A DNA stretch of 31,759 nucleotides. It comes from Oscillospiraceae bacterium (GTDB taxonomy: Bacteria > Bacillota > Clostridia > Oscillospirales > Ruminococcaceae). The notes beneath the pieces are model-generated. The model had not been told where the DNA came from. It was given only the letters and a program-made list of their open reading frames with translations, and searched no databases. The translations under genes were made by a program, and so were the position numbers. Positions within the stretch are counted from its first letter, which is position 1. The number at the start of each line of letters is the position of its first letter. Of the stretch, positions 14,399-21,598 are shown in pieces. The stretch is taken from NCBI GenBank assembly GCA_004557855.1, contig SFFJ01000023.1, positions 1-31,759 on the forward strand. Direction: 5' to 3'.

Positions 14399-14584
14399 TC
14401 AGCCGTGGTTTTTGCGGGAGACGATCGCACCGACGATCAGCAGCACCATCGCAATGGCAACCAGCACAATGAAGGTGACCTTGGGCATCTCGTACACCAG
14501 CTTATCCACCGCATAAACGATGGCAAACATCAGAATACCGGCAATCGCAATGAAATCGGATTTCCTAAAATCGTGTCTATTCAT
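14399..14584 (-). CDS. Small two-helix membrane protein
   Basis: A 61-residue protein of unknown function. After a charged N-terminus (MNRHDFRKSD) come two hydrophobic helices (about 11-29 and 36-55) separated by a short polar turn, and a basic tail SRKNHG. ATG at 14582-14584 has AAAGGAGA upstream, inside the end of the Nudix gene; the two genes overlap by 8 bp and are probably translationally coupled. No motif is recognised. Confidence 0.75.
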   Translation of the reverse strand: MNRHDFRKSDFIAIAGILMFAIVYAVDKLVYEMPKVTFIVLVAIAMVLLIVGAIVSRKNHG

Positions 14585-15128
14585 GGACTTCTCCTTTCCG
14601 GCGCAGCGCCGTGTATTTCAGGATCGCTATCTGCGTTTTCGCATCCTCTATTTCCCCCGCCAGCACCATCTGCTCGGCGCGGGCCAGCGGCACCCACTCC
14701 GCCGTAATAAACTCATCCTCATCGGGATGAACATGGCCGGGGGTCAGCTCCTTCGCCGTAAAGATCCAGATCTTCTCATCGCAGTAGGCAGGGGTAGGGT
14801 ACAGGGTGGCCAGCGGCTCCAGCCCTCCGGCAATGAGACCGCACTCCTCCTCCAGCTCCCGGCGGCCGCAGTCCTCCGGCGTCTCTCCGGGGTCCCGCTT
14901 CCCGGCGGGGATCTCCAGAGATTCCTGCCCCATGCCGCTGCGGTACTGCCGCACCATCAGCAGCCGGTCGTCGGCATCCACCACCACTATGGCCACGCCG
15001 CCCGGGTGCCGGATCATCTCCCGCCCGGCGGTCTGCCCGTTTTCCAGCCGTACCTGCCAGCGCTCGTGGGCAAATACCGGGTTTCGGTCCAATGCGTCCC
15101 GGTTCAGCAGTTCTTCGGTATGTGCCAT
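14577..15128 (-). CDS. nudF: Nudix hydrolase, ADP-ribose pyrophosphatase type
   Basis: A 183-residue cytoplasmic hydrolase that most likely splits ADP-ribose to AMP and ribose 5-phosphate. The Nudix box is complete at 76-98: G76, E82, REL (90-92), EEE and CGL, matching GX5EX7REUXEEXGU. The flanking QYRSGMGQESLEIPAGKRD segment (about 61-79) is typical of the ADP-ribose pyrophosphatase subgroup. ATG at 15126-15128 follows GGGGAGG, 3 nt after the ruvX stop, so it is co-transcribed with ruvX; its own 3' end overlaps the small membrane protein gene. Confidence 0.9.
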   Translation of the reverse strand: MAHTEELLNRDALDRNPVFAHERWQVRLENGQTAGREMIRHPGGVAIVVVDADDRLLMVRQYRSGMGQESLEIPAGKRDPGETPEDCGRRELEEECGLIAGGLEPLATLYPTPAYCDEKIWIFTAKELTPGHVHPDEDEFITAEWVPLARAEQMVLAGEIEDAKTQIAILKYTALRRKGEVHE

Positions 15129-15131
15129 CTG

Positions 15132-15560
15132 TCAGTCCTCCCCGGGATGGTTTTTGCGGTAGGCCAGGTAGCTTTCCAGTATAATGGTGGCCGCCACCGC
15201 ATCAATGGTATTCTTGCGCTTCTTGCCCCGCACGTCGGTCATATTCAGGTACTGCGTCGCCGTGACGGTGGTGCTGCGCTCGTCCCACATCCGTACCGGG
15301 CAGGGCAGCTTCTCCGCCAGCTCCCCGGCAAGGGCGCAGCACAGCTCGCTGCGGGGGCCCGCCGTCCCGTTCATATTCAGTGGGTTGCCCACCACCACCA
15401 GCTCGGCCTTCTGCGCCTCGGCCTGCCGCACAATCTCTGCAACCACTGCCTCCCGGTCGCCGCTGTGGAACACCCCAATGGGGCTCGCCAGCAGCTCTCC
15501 CCGGTCGCAAACGGCCAGCCCCGTGCGGGCATCGCCGTAGTCCACCGCCAAAATCCGCAT
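15132..15560 (-). CDS. ruvX: RuvX (YqgF) Holliday junction resolvase family protein
   Basis: A 142-residue RNase H-fold nuclease of the YqgF/RuvX family, associated with Holliday-junction processing and 16S rRNA 5' maturation. Conserved acidic residues: D7 in AVDYGDARTGLAV, the acidic pair in WDERSTT (92-98) and D120 in NTIDAVAA, plus GNPLNMNG (58-65). The frame is open far upstream through a GC-rich repeat, but ATG at 15558-15560 starts the conserved MRILAVDYG and has AAAGGAG 10 nt away. Its promoter is at 15720-15748, so four-way-junction element G (15601-15694) lies in the leader. A leader of this shape next to a Holliday-junction enzyme is curious. Confidence 0.93.
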   Translation of the reverse strand: MRILAVDYGDARTGLAVCDRGELLASPIGVFHSGDREAVVAEIVRQAEAQKAELVVVGNPLNMNGTAGPRSELCCALAGELAEKLPCPVRMWDERSTTVTATQYLNMTDVRGKKRKNTIDAVAATIILESYLAYRKNHPGED

Positions 15561-15600
15561 CGCCGTTCCGCTCCTTTCCCGCTTCCCGCAGCCGGCCCAT

Positions 15601-15694
15601 CCGCCCGCCCTGCCGCCCGGCTTCGCCGGGCTCCCGGCGGCCCCCTGCGGGGGCCGCCGGTCGGCGCGCCTGCGGCGCGCCGCAGGGCGGGCGG
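15601..15694. repeat. Four-way-junction element G
   Basis: Outer stem of 13 bp, CCGCCCGCCCTGC (15601-15613) with 15682-15694. Hairpins: GCCCGGC/TTC (15615-15631), CCGGCGGCCCCC/TGC (15634-15660, 12 bp) and GGCGCGCC/TGC (15663-15681). Few junction bases are unpaired. Here CCCTGC is on the left and GCAGGG on the right, opposite to elements A, C and D. Confidence 0.84.
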
Positions 15695-15719
15695 GCCCGG
15701 CCGCTGCAAATTCCCCCCT

Positions 15720-15748
15720 ATTATACCGTTTCTCCTGCAAAAACACAA
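15720..15748 (-). promoter_or_regulatory. Promoter of the ruvX unit
   Basis: Minus strand: -35 TTGTGT (15743-15748), 17 bp spacer, consensus -10 TATAAT (15720-15725). Divergent from the queT promoter. Confidence 0.78.
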
Positions 15749-15755
15749 GCAAAGC

Positions 15756-15784
15756 TTGTATCTCGCCGCCGAATATGCTAAAAT
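15756..15784 (+). promoter_or_regulatory. Promoter of the queT riboswitch transcript
   Basis: -35 TTGTAT (15756-15761), 17 bp spacer, extended -10 TGC-TAAAAT (TAAAAT at 15779-15784). Confidence 0.75.
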
Positions 15785-15787
15785 AGC

Positions 15788-15868
15788 GGAGTCCTTTTGG
15801 GATCGTCAGTCGAAAGATCCTGACGCTAAACAAAACTAATGCCGCAACCGACGGCATCCAAAGGAGAA
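15788..15868 (+). promoter_or_regulatory. preQ1 riboswitch, class III type, upstream of queT
   Basis: The leader between the promoter and queT folds compactly. GGATC and GTCAG pair with GATCC and CTGAC in an interleaved (pseudoknot) arrangement around TCGAAA. The A-rich CTAAACAAAACTAA follows, then the hairpin ATGCCG-CAACCGA-CGGCAT. At the end CCAAAGGA, containing the Shine-Dalgarno, can pair back with TCCTTTTGG at 15792-15800, so ligand-stabilised pairing would hide the ribosome site. This layout (HL-out pseudoknot, accessory hairpin, Shine-Dalgarno in a helix) is that of preQ1-III riboswitches, known from Faecalibacterium-like bacteria upstream of queT. Exact boundaries are approximate. Confidence 0.8.
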
Positions 15869-15874
15869 ATGAAT

Positions 15875-16399
15875 ATGCAAAATCGCACGCTGCGGCAGCT
15901 CACTGCCGCCGGAGTCATCGCGGCTGCCTACGCCGCCCTTTCGCTGGTGCTGGCGCCCATTACCTTCGGGCCGGTCCAGTGCCGTATCTCGGAGGCCCTG
16001 ACCCTGCTGCCGGTCATCAGCCCCGCCGCCATCTGGGGGGTCACCCTCGGCTGCGCCGTCACTAACGGCGTGGGGGCCGCCACCGGCGCCAATTTCCTCG
16101 GCCTTGTCGATCTCCTCGTGGGCACCGCCGCCACCCTGCTGGCCGCCGTCGCCACCCGTCTCCTGGGTAAAATCCGCTTCGGCGGTCTGCCGTGGCTCTC
16201 CGCCCTGCCCCCCATCCTCTTCAATGCCGTTGCCATCGGCGGGGAATGGTGCTATGCCATGACCGGCAGCATCAACGGGGCGTTCTGGGTCTTTGCCGGG
16301 CAAATCGCCCTGGGACAGCTCCCGCCCTGCCTGCTGGGGGTGTGGCTGGTCGGCCTGCTGGAGCGCCGCAGCCTGCAAACCATCATAGAAGGGAAGTGA
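15875..16399 (+). CDS. queT: QueT, queuosine precursor ECF transporter S component
   Basis: A 174-residue integral membrane substrate-binding subunit (QueT family) of an energy-coupling-factor transporter, presumed to import a queuosine precursor such as preQ1. Several hydrophobic helices are visible (for example about 9-30, 44-66, 74-92, 108-130, 140-163). Conserved early segment VIAAAYAALSLVLAPITFG, then VQCRISEALTLLPV, as in the family. Two ATGs lie close together (15869 and 15875); AAAGGAG ends at 15866, so 15875, with 8 nt spacing, is the better start. The energising EcfA/EcfT subunits are not in the window and are probably shared. Regulation by the leader riboswitch fits the substrate. 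An unknown gene follows 6 nt later. Confidence 0.92.
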   Translation: MQNRTLRQLTAAGVIAAAYAALSLVLAPITFGPVQCRISEALTLLPVISPAAIWGVTLGCAVTNGVGAATGANFLGLVDLLVGTAATLLAAVATRLLGKIRFGGLPWLSALPPILFNAVAIGGEWCYAMTGSINGAFWVFAGQIALGQLPPCLLGVWLVGLLERRSLQTIIEGK

Positions 16400-16405
16400 C
16401 GCCGC

Positions 16406-16816
16406 ATGGCGCTGTTCGGCCGCAAAAAGCAAATCCCCCCGCTGCCTCCCGTATCCCAGTGGGAATACCGCTGCGGGGACGGCCACCATTGGGGCTTTCA
16501 CTACCGCGTCACCGAAGAGCCCGACCGGGTGCGCCTCACCTATTCCCGCACCATGCCGGAGCGGATGGAAAGCATCGCCGCCCCGCCGGAGCTTTGGCAG
16601 CAGCTTGCCCAATTGGGCGACCGCGCCCAAATCACCGCATGGAACGGCTACAATGAGTGCCGCCTGCGCACCCCCCGCACCAAGCGCTGGCTGCTTTACA
16701 TCACCTTCACCGACGGCACATTCCTGCGTGCCGAGGGCTGCGGTGCCGCCCCCCGGGGCCACGACCGCTGGGAGACCGACTTCCTCGCCCTCCTCAATTC
16801 CCATATCGATGTCTGA
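16406..16816 (+). CDS. Hypothetical protein co-transcribed with queT
   Basis: A 136-residue soluble protein that I do not recognise. It has no signal peptide or membrane helix. The sequence is rich in Arg and Trp, with alternating strands (SQWEYRCGDGHHWGFHYRV, WLLYITFTDGTFLRAEG) that suggest a small beta domain. ATG at 16406 lies 6 nt after the queT stop with GAAGGGAAG as Shine-Dalgarno, so it is read from the riboswitch-controlled transcript and ends at a terminator. Linkage with queT hints at a queuosine- or tRNA-related role, but nothing in the sequence proves it. Confidence 0.7.
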   Translation: MALFGRKKQIPPLPPVSQWEYRCGDGHHWGFHYRVTEEPDRVRLTYSRTMPERMESIAAPPELWQQLAQLGDRAQITAWNGYNECRLRTPRTKRWLLYITFTDGTFLRAEGCGAAPRGHDRWETDFLALLNSHIDV

Positions 16817-16821
16817 CCCCA

Positions 16822-16847
16822 CCCCGCCGACCCCCGGCGGGGCTTTT
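16822..16847 (+). terminator. Terminator of the queT unit
   Basis: CCCCGCCG (16822-16829) pairs with CGGCGGGG (16835-16842), followed by CTTTTCTC, five bases after the stop codon. Confidence 0.85.
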
Positions 16848-16862
16848 CTCTCCCCGCCCATC

Positions 16863-16941
16863 CGGCGCAGCCGGGCCGCTTCGCGGCCTGCGGGGGCTCC
16901 GCCCCCGCCCGCCGTGGCTCCGCCCCGGCGCGGCTGCGCCG
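16863..16941. repeat. Four-way-junction element H
   Basis: Outer stem of 11 bp, CGGCGCAGCCG (16863-16873) with 16931-16941. Hairpins: GGCCGC/TTC (16874-16888), GCGGGGGC/TCC (16890-16908) and CGCCGTGGC/TCC (16910-16930, one T-C mismatch). The interior is exactly 57 nt, three times 19. It lies between convergent genes. Confidence 0.8.
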
Positions 16942-16960
16942 CCCCCGTAGCGCCCCCGTA

Positions 16961-17053
16961 GCCCCGCCCTCAACCGTCCCCCTCACCAAAAAGCTCCCCC
17001 GCAGCTCCCCCGCAGCCCCGCCCTCAATCCCCCCCACCAAAAAGCTCCCCCGC
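16961..17053. repeat. Short direct duplication next to a terminator
   Basis: GCCCCGCCCTCAA followed by ACCAAAAAGCTCCCCCGC occurs twice (16961-17002 and 17015-17053), about 54 bp apart with small differences. The second copy supplies the left arm of the terminator at 17044-17078; the first is an orphan arm. Confidence 0.65.
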
Positions 17054-17078
17054 TTTACCTGCGGAGGAGCCTCTTTTT
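17044..17078. terminator. Bidirectional terminator
   Basis: GCTCCCCCGC (17044-17053) pairs with GCGGAGGAGC (17061-17070). CTCTTTTT follows on plus, and TTTTT follows the stem on minus, where it ends the O-acylation operon. Confidence 0.85.
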
Positions 17079-17093
17079 CTGTTCACTTTTCAC

Positions 17094-18239
17094 TTACTTC
17101 CCCAGCCCCAGCCGGTCGATCTTCGCCTCGCTCATAAAGGCCGAGGTACTGTACAGCACCAGCACGTCGGTGATGCCCTCGGTTTGGATCAGCTCGGTCA
17201 GCGAGCCGAGATAATACCGCAGATCCACCGCCGCTATCATCTCGTAGTCCGCCGCCGCAAAGGGCAGCAGCGCATTGGCGTAGCTGTCCTTCAGCACCAG
17301 CAGCCGCCGCCCGTTTTCCGCCCCGCCGGTGATGCGCACCATCGGCCAGTTCCCGCCGAAGAACACCTCGTACATATCCTTCTGCGCCAGCTTTTGCAGG
17401 TCGTAGCAGCCCGCATGGTCGGCGTTGTCGTAGGTCACGGTCAGGGCGGTATCGCCGTCCCACCGGTACAGCTCAACGGTGTCAACCGCCGCATCGGGGT
17501 CCAGCACCTTGCTGTACAGCGTCCCCCGGAACCCCTCATGGCGCTCCACGGTATAGTCCGCCGCCGCGGGAACAGCCGGTCCCGCCGCCGCCCGATAGCA
17601 TTGATAGCCCAGCAGCGCCCCCGCCGTCGTCCAGTGATGGTCGGTGCGGTAGTACAGCTGCTCATCCGCACACGCCGCCGCAAAGGGCTCCCGCAGATCC
17701 ACCAGCCGGTAGCCGTCCATGGCGGCGCCCATTTCGGCAAATACCGCGTCCTCGTCAAACAGCACGGCATACCGGGGCAGCTTATCCTTCAGGATGTACC
17801 CGGGCGTCGGCACCGGCAGAAAGGTCAGGTCATCCGCCTCCAGCCCCAGCTCCACGCACCGGTCAAAAAACTCCCGCACCGTCTGCAAATTCTTCCGCAG
17901 CCGTCCCTCGTCCAGGTCGTTTTGGGTCACCTTTTCGATGTAATACCCATCCCGGCACAGGTACACCCCGCCGATATCCTTATTCCCCAGCAGCATCTTC
18001 ACCCGGCTGCGCAGGGCCGTCCAGCGGTCACGCAGCCAGAACTGGTCGCTTAAATAGTCCTCCACCTCGTCCCCGAAGTCCCCGCTTTGCACCGTGTCGG
18101 CATTCGGCACCGGCAGCTTTTGCAGATAGCGGTTCTCGTTCTCGGAAAACTCCCGGTCGGGGGTCAGCCACACCGCCGCCCCCAGCGAAAGGATGACCGC
18201 GCAAAACACAAGAATAATGATGATATTCTGTTTTTTCAT
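17094..18239 (-). CDS. DHHW family protein (AlgJ/AlgX-like)
   Basis: A 381-residue exported or membrane-tethered protein of the DHHW family, related to AlgJ/AlgX/PatB-like SGNH acetyl-transfer proteins. One N-terminal hydrophobic segment (about 5-25), then FSENENRYLQKLP, which is typical. The family motif TDHHWTTAGAL sits at 199-209 and LKDSYANALLPF near 318 holds the presumed nucleophilic Ser; together they form the SGNH-like active site. It probably receives acyl groups from the adjacent MBOAT protein and places them on a surface polymer. ATG at 18237-18239 with GGGAGG upstream, 17 nt after the MBOAT stop. Last gene of the operon, before a bidirectional terminator. Confidence 0.88.
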   Translation of the reverse strand: MKKQNIIIILVFCAVILSLGAAVWLTPDREFSENENRYLQKLPVPNADTVQSGDFGDEVEDYLSDQFWLRDRWTALRSRVKMLLGNKDIGGVYLCRDGYYIEKVTQNDLDEGRLRKNLQTVREFFDRCVELGLEADDLTFLPVPTPGYILKDKLPRYAVLFDEDAVFAEMGAAMDGYRLVDLREPFAAACADEQLYYRTDHHWTTAGALLGYQCYRAAAGPAVPAAADYTVERHEGFRGTLYSKVLDPDAAVDTVELYRWDGDTALTVTYDNADHAGCYDLQKLAQKDMYEVFFGGNWPMVRITGGAENGRRLLVLKDSYANALLPFAAADYEMIAAVDLRYYLGSLTELIQTEGITDVLVLYSTSAFMSEAKIDRLGLGK

Positions 18240-18256
18240 CTCCCGTCACCCTCCCT

Positions 18257-19666
18257 TCAGAACCGGAAATACAGGAACGGATTGTAGCTGTCGCCCACCA
18301 AAAAGGCGATGCACAGCAGCAGTACCCCGGCATAAAAGACGCATTTCACCGCCGTCTGTCCGGCGGGATGCATCCGCTGCACCAGCCGTTCGGCCAGCCG
18401 TGCGGGCAGGCGGGTACTGGCAACCCCCGCAATGATCAGCAGAATGAGATTGGTGGTCAGCAGGTACAGCGTTTCGCTGTCCGCCCCGCCGTGCGCCCCG
18501 AAAAGCGCCGCAAAGTAATTGCCGATGGCGCCGAAGTCGGTCAGCGCAAAGATGACCCATCCGAACACGATCAGCAGCAGGGAATAGAGGTGCTGCACCG
18601 CGCGGGGGGCTCTTTGCAGCGGCTTTTGCAGCCACACCTTTTCCAGGATCAATATGACCCCGTAGTAAAGCCCCCACAGCAGGAAGTTCCAGCTGGCGCC
18701 GTGCCACAGGCCGGTCAGTCCCCACACGATGATCAGGTTGAGGATCTGACGGGGCAGTCCCCGGCGGTTGCCGCCCAGCGGGATATACACATACTCCCGG
18801 AACCACGTCCCCAGGGAGATATGCCACCGCCGCCAGTATTCGGTAATGCTGCGGGAAAGATAGGGGTAATCAAAGTTCTCCAAAAACTGAAAGCCCAGCA
18901 TCTTCCCCAACCCGATGGCCATATCGGAATACCCGGAAAAATCAAAATAGATCTGGAAGGTGAAGGCAAGCGCCCCCAGCCAGGCCGTCCCGGCCGTCAG
19001 GCTCGTCCCCGGCAGCGCCGCCACGGTATCCCACAGGGCGCCCACCTGGTTCGCGATCAGCACCTTCTTGCCCAGTCCCACGGTAAACCGCCCGATACCT
19101 TCGGCAAACTGCGCCGCCGTTTCTCTGCGGCCGCAAAGCTGCTGCTCCACCGTCTTATACTGCACAATGGGCCCCGCGATCAGCTGCGGGAACAGCGCGA
19201 TATAGGTCCCGAAGGTGATGGGGTTTTTCTGCGCCGCCACCGTCCCCCGGTAAACGTCTATCACATAGCTCAATGCCTGGAAGGTATAAAAGCTGATGCC
19301 GATGGGCAGCGCCAGCTCCAGCAGCGCCAGGTGGCTGCCCGCTATCCCGTTCACCGTATCGATCAGCAGGTCGGCATACTTAAAGACTCCCAGCGCCCCG
19401 ATATTCCCCACGATACAAAGGATCAGCAGCGCCCTGGCAGGGGCGGGCTTCTGCCGCTTCTGCAGGGCGGCTACCCCCAGCCCGCACAGGTAGTTAAACA
19501 GGATGGACGCCACCATCAGCCGGATATACACCGGCTCCCCCCATGCATAAAACAATAGGCTGGCCGCCAGCAGCCACAGGTTCCGCAGGGCTCTCGGGCA
19601 CAGGTAATACACCCCTATCACGATGGGGAAGAACAAAAACAAAAAGGTCAGGCTGCTGAATACCAT
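18257..19666 (-). CDS. MBOAT family O-acyltransferase (AlgI-like)
   Basis: A 469-residue polytopic membrane protein of the MBOAT family, AlgI/PatA branch. It should move acyl groups (usually acetyl) across the membrane for O-acylation of a cell-surface polysaccharide. Around ten hydrophobic segments are visible. The two histidines are present: H282 in YWRRWHISLGTWFREYVY and catalytic H322 in GLTGLWHGASWNFLLWG; IYFDFSGYSDMAIGLGKMLG is the usual preceding block. ATG at 19664-19666 follows AAGGAGC. Upstream is a 186-nt gap with a terminator-like hairpin and a decayed four-way-junction element, so expression relative to the first two operon genes may be attenuated. DHHW follows directly. Confidence 0.94.
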   Translation of the reverse strand: MVFSSLTFLFLFFPIVIGVYYLCPRALRNLWLLAASLLFYAWGEPVYIRLMVASILFNYLCGLGVAALQKRQKPAPARALLILCIVGNIGALGVFKYADLLIDTVNGIAGSHLALLELALPIGISFYTFQALSYVIDVYRGTVAAQKNPITFGTYIALFPQLIAGPIVQYKTVEQQLCGRRETAAQFAEGIGRFTVGLGKKVLIANQVGALWDTVAALPGTSLTAGTAWLGALAFTFQIYFDFSGYSDMAIGLGKMLGFQFLENFDYPYLSRSITEYWRRWHISLGTWFREYVYIPLGGNRRGLPRQILNLIIVWGLTGLWHGASWNFLLWGLYYGVILILEKVWLQKPLQRAPRAVQHLYSLLLIVFGWVIFALTDFGAIGNYFAALFGAHGGADSETLYLLTTNLILLIIAGVASTRLPARLAERLVQRMHPAGQTAVKCVFYAGVLLLCIAFLVGDSYNPFLYFRF

Positions 19667-19687
19667 AGCGGCTCCTTACAAGTCAGC

Positions 19688-19716
19688 AAAAGCCGCAGAG
19701 AGATCGGCTCTGCGGC
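19688..19716 (-). terminator. Attenuator-like terminator before the MBOAT gene
   Basis: On the minus strand GCCGCAGAG pairs with CTCTGCGGC (9 bp, 19692-19716), followed by TTTTGC. It lies about 20 nt upstream of the MBOAT start and could end transcripts of the SGNH-DUF4358 genes or partly limit the downstream pair. Confidence 0.6.
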
Positions 19717-19747
19717 CCTTGGAAAATCTCTGCATCATCCGGCACAC

Positions 19748-19828
19748 GGGCGCTGCGCCTGCGCTCACCGTCGGGGTGACCCTCCGCCGGAGCTCCGGGC
19801 ACCCCTCCCGCGCTGCGCCGCAGCGCCC
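19748..19828. repeat. Degenerate four-way-junction-like element I
   Basis: GGGCGCTGCG (19748-19757) pairs with CGCAGCGCCC (19819-19828). The interior holds only weak hairpins (TCACC/GGTGA, CTCC/GGAG). It looks like a decayed copy of the family. Confidence 0.4.
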
Positions 19829-19852
19829 TGCGGGCGCCGCAGCCCCGCGGCA

Positions 19853-20314
19853 TCAGACAAAGTACCGGTCGATCACCTTGTTGGCGTTATCGGTGTCGTC
19901 GGTCACCGCCACCGCCACATACCGGCCCATCGTGTGGATCTTGGCCTTTTGCAGCAGCGCCACCTCGTCCACGTTGTACTTTGCGTCTATGCTCTCATCG
20001 ATATAGGACTGGATCAGCGCCTTTACCGCAGCGGCAGCGTCCTTGTCCTTGCAGGCAAACACCGCACACCGCAGGTAGGCGGAATCATTCGCCGCCAGAT
20101 ACGCCTCGGTGCCCTCGGGCAGCTCATCGCCCAGCAGCACGCCGGCCATGCTGCCGTCCAGCTCGGTGGCGTTGTCGGTGTAGGTCACATCGTTCAGCAG
20201 CGCCTTAAACATCGCCGCAGTGTCTACGGTCTTGTCGGTCGTCTTTTCCCCGCCGCAGGCGGCAAAGGAAAGGCACAGCATGGCGGCCAGCAGTACAGCT
20301 ACAAACTTTTTCAT
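19853..20314 (-). CDS. DUF4358 lipoprotein
   Basis: A 153-residue lipoprotein of the DUF4358 family. MKKFVAVLLAAMLCLSFAAC is the lipoprotein signal with the lipidated Cys at 20. The rest is a small alpha/beta domain (LLNDVTYTDNATELDG, AVFACKDKDAAAAVKALIQS, then IHTMGRYVAVAVTDD). The family has no known activity but I associate it with MBOAT/DHHW/SGNH gene groups of gut Clostridia, as here. ATG at 20312-20314 follows AAGGAGAT. It lies 27 nt after the SGNH hydrolase stop, so it is the second gene of the operon. Confidence 0.85.
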   Translation of the reverse strand: MKKFVAVLLAAMLCLSFAACGGEKTTDKTVDTAAMFKALLNDVTYTDNATELDGSMAGVLLGDELPEGTEAYLAANDSAYLRCAVFACKDKDAAAAVKALIQSYIDESIDAKYNVDEVALLQKAKIHTMGRYVAVAVTDDTDNANKVIDRYFV

Positions 20315-20341
20315 GGGTAATCTCCTTCTCGTCAGCTATTT

Positions 20342-21295
20342 TCAGTTCGATGGCTTAAAATCATAAACGGTCACGCCGTCCATCACCACATCGCCGGGGC
20401 GGTAGCCCTCCGGCACGTCATATTCTCCGTTGTAATCGTCGGGCAGTACCACGTGGTGCAGCAGGTAGTCCATCCACACCCGGCAGTACTCGGCGTTCAG
20501 ATGCACCCCGTCCCAGCTTGCCCCGTCCAGCAGGTAGCCCTTGCCGTCTACAAGCGCCGGGGGGATATCCACATACCATACCTGCTTTTCGGTGCAAACC
20601 TTCATCAGCTGCTCGTTGAACTCCCGCACGTGCGCCAGCGAAAACCCGCTTGACGCCCCGCTTTGCTCCTTCAGCTCGGTCACCGGCAGCACTGCCTGCA
20701 CGTAAATATCGGCATCGGGGTGGCTCTTCTGGATCAGCCCCACCAGCCGGGCAAAGTACGCCCCGAAGGTATCGGCATCCAGTCCCATATCGTTCATCCC
20801 GAAGATGAGATAAAACCGCTTGCCCCCCACCTTGGGGATCATGTTGGCCACCGTGTCGGTCCCCAGACCGGGCAGCGTGGCCTCCTTCTTGGTGTAGTTG
20901 GTCAGCGAAAGCGACTTGACCGCCAGCGAGGTGCAGTTGGAAAGGCTGTTGTACAAAATCAGCCCCTGCGAGCGGCTGTCACCCAGGATCACCGCATCGT
21001 CGAACCACTTTTCGCTTACCTGCCGGCTTTCCGGCACCACCGGGTCAAACGTCGGGTGATAAATAATATCATCGTCCGGCTTGGTACCGGTCCCGGCCGG
21101 ATCGGGTACGGGGTCCGCTCCGGGCGTTACGGCCGGCCCGGGGTCGGGGGGGTTGATCTCCTTGTTCAGCGCCGGGATGACCCAATGCACCATCGCAAAA
21201 ATAACCGCCGCCACCAGCAGCACCGCCGCAGCCGCCACCAGCATCCTGCGCCGCCGCAGCACCCTGCGCCGGGAATGATTATAGTGTTCTCGCAT
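20342..21295 (-). CDS. SGNH/GDSL hydrolase, membrane-anchored
   Basis: A 317-residue protein with a basic cytoplasmic N-terminus, one transmembrane helix (about 18-40), a Pro/Asp/Gly linker (about 48-75) and an extracellular SGNH hydrolase domain. Block I is ILGDSRSQG with S107; block III is FGMNDMG with N168; block V is WDGVHLN with D262 and H265. It probably adds or removes ester-linked groups on a surface glycan with the other operon products. ATG at 21293-21295 follows GAGGTG. First gene of the operon: the promoter is at 21477-21504, and the leader of about 175 nt contains four-way-junction element J. Confidence 0.9.
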   Translation of the reverse strand: MREHYNHSRRRVLRRRRMLVAAAAVLLVAAVIFAMVHWVIPALNKEINPPDPGPAVTPGADPVPDPAGTGTKPDDDIIYHPTFDPVVPESRQVSEKWFDDAVILGDSRSQGLILYNSLSNCTSLAVKSLSLTNYTKKEATLPGLGTDTVANMIPKVGGKRFYLIFGMNDMGLDADTFGAYFARLVGLIQKSHPDADIYVQAVLPVTELKEQSGASSGFSLAHVREFNEQLMKVCTEKQVWYVDIPPALVDGKGYLLDGASWDGVHLNAEYCRVWMDYLLHHVVLPDDYNGEYDVPEGYRPGDVVMDGVTVYDFKPSN

Positions 21296-21332
21296 CTTGC
21301 GTCACCTCGCAGTCCCATCAGAACCCGGGTAT

Positions 21333-21429
21333 CGGGCCGCAGGCCCCCGCCGCCTCCGGCGGCGGGTCGCCGCACCCCCTGCGGGGGCGCGGCGTGGCCG
21401 CCCCGCAGGGGCGGCCGGCCTGCGGCCCG
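21333..21429. repeat. Four-way-junction element J
   Basis: Outer stem of 13 bp, CGGGCCGCAGGCC (21333-21345) with 21417-21429. Hairpins: CCCGCCGCC/TCC (21346-21366), CGCCGCACCCCC/TGC (21368-21394, one A-C mismatch) and GGCCGCCCC/GCA (21396-21416). Two junction bases are unpaired. It lies in the leader of the O-acylation operon. Confidence 0.84.
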
Positions 21430-21476
21430 CCCGGTCCTGTACTCACCTGTGCCGACGGCACAAAAATCTATTCTCT

Positions 21477-21504
21477 ATTGTACCACAAATCCGCAATAAA
21501 ACAA
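21477..21504 (-). promoter_or_regulatory. Promoter of the O-acylation operon
   Basis: Minus strand: -35 TTGTTT (21499-21504), 16 bp spacer, -10 TACAAT (21477-21482). Confidence 0.7.
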
Positions 21505-21543
21505 CACCCCCGCAAAACATTAACCGTTTTTTTCCTGCGGGAG

Positions 21544-21579
21544 AAAAATACCCCCCGGCAGGCACTCCCTGCCGAGGGG
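21544..21579 (-). terminator. Terminator of the lipoprotein gene
   Basis: On the minus strand CGGCAGG pairs with CCTGCCG, extended by CCCC/GGGG, followed by TATTTTTCTC. Confidence 0.8.
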
Positions 21580-21598
21580 CATCGTGTGCTATTCCGGC

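Noticed and set aside
15132..15857. Longer RuvX protein starting before the repeat
   Set aside because: The added N-terminus is Arg/Gly/Pro-rich translation of element G and of the promoter region; the conserved start is at 15560.
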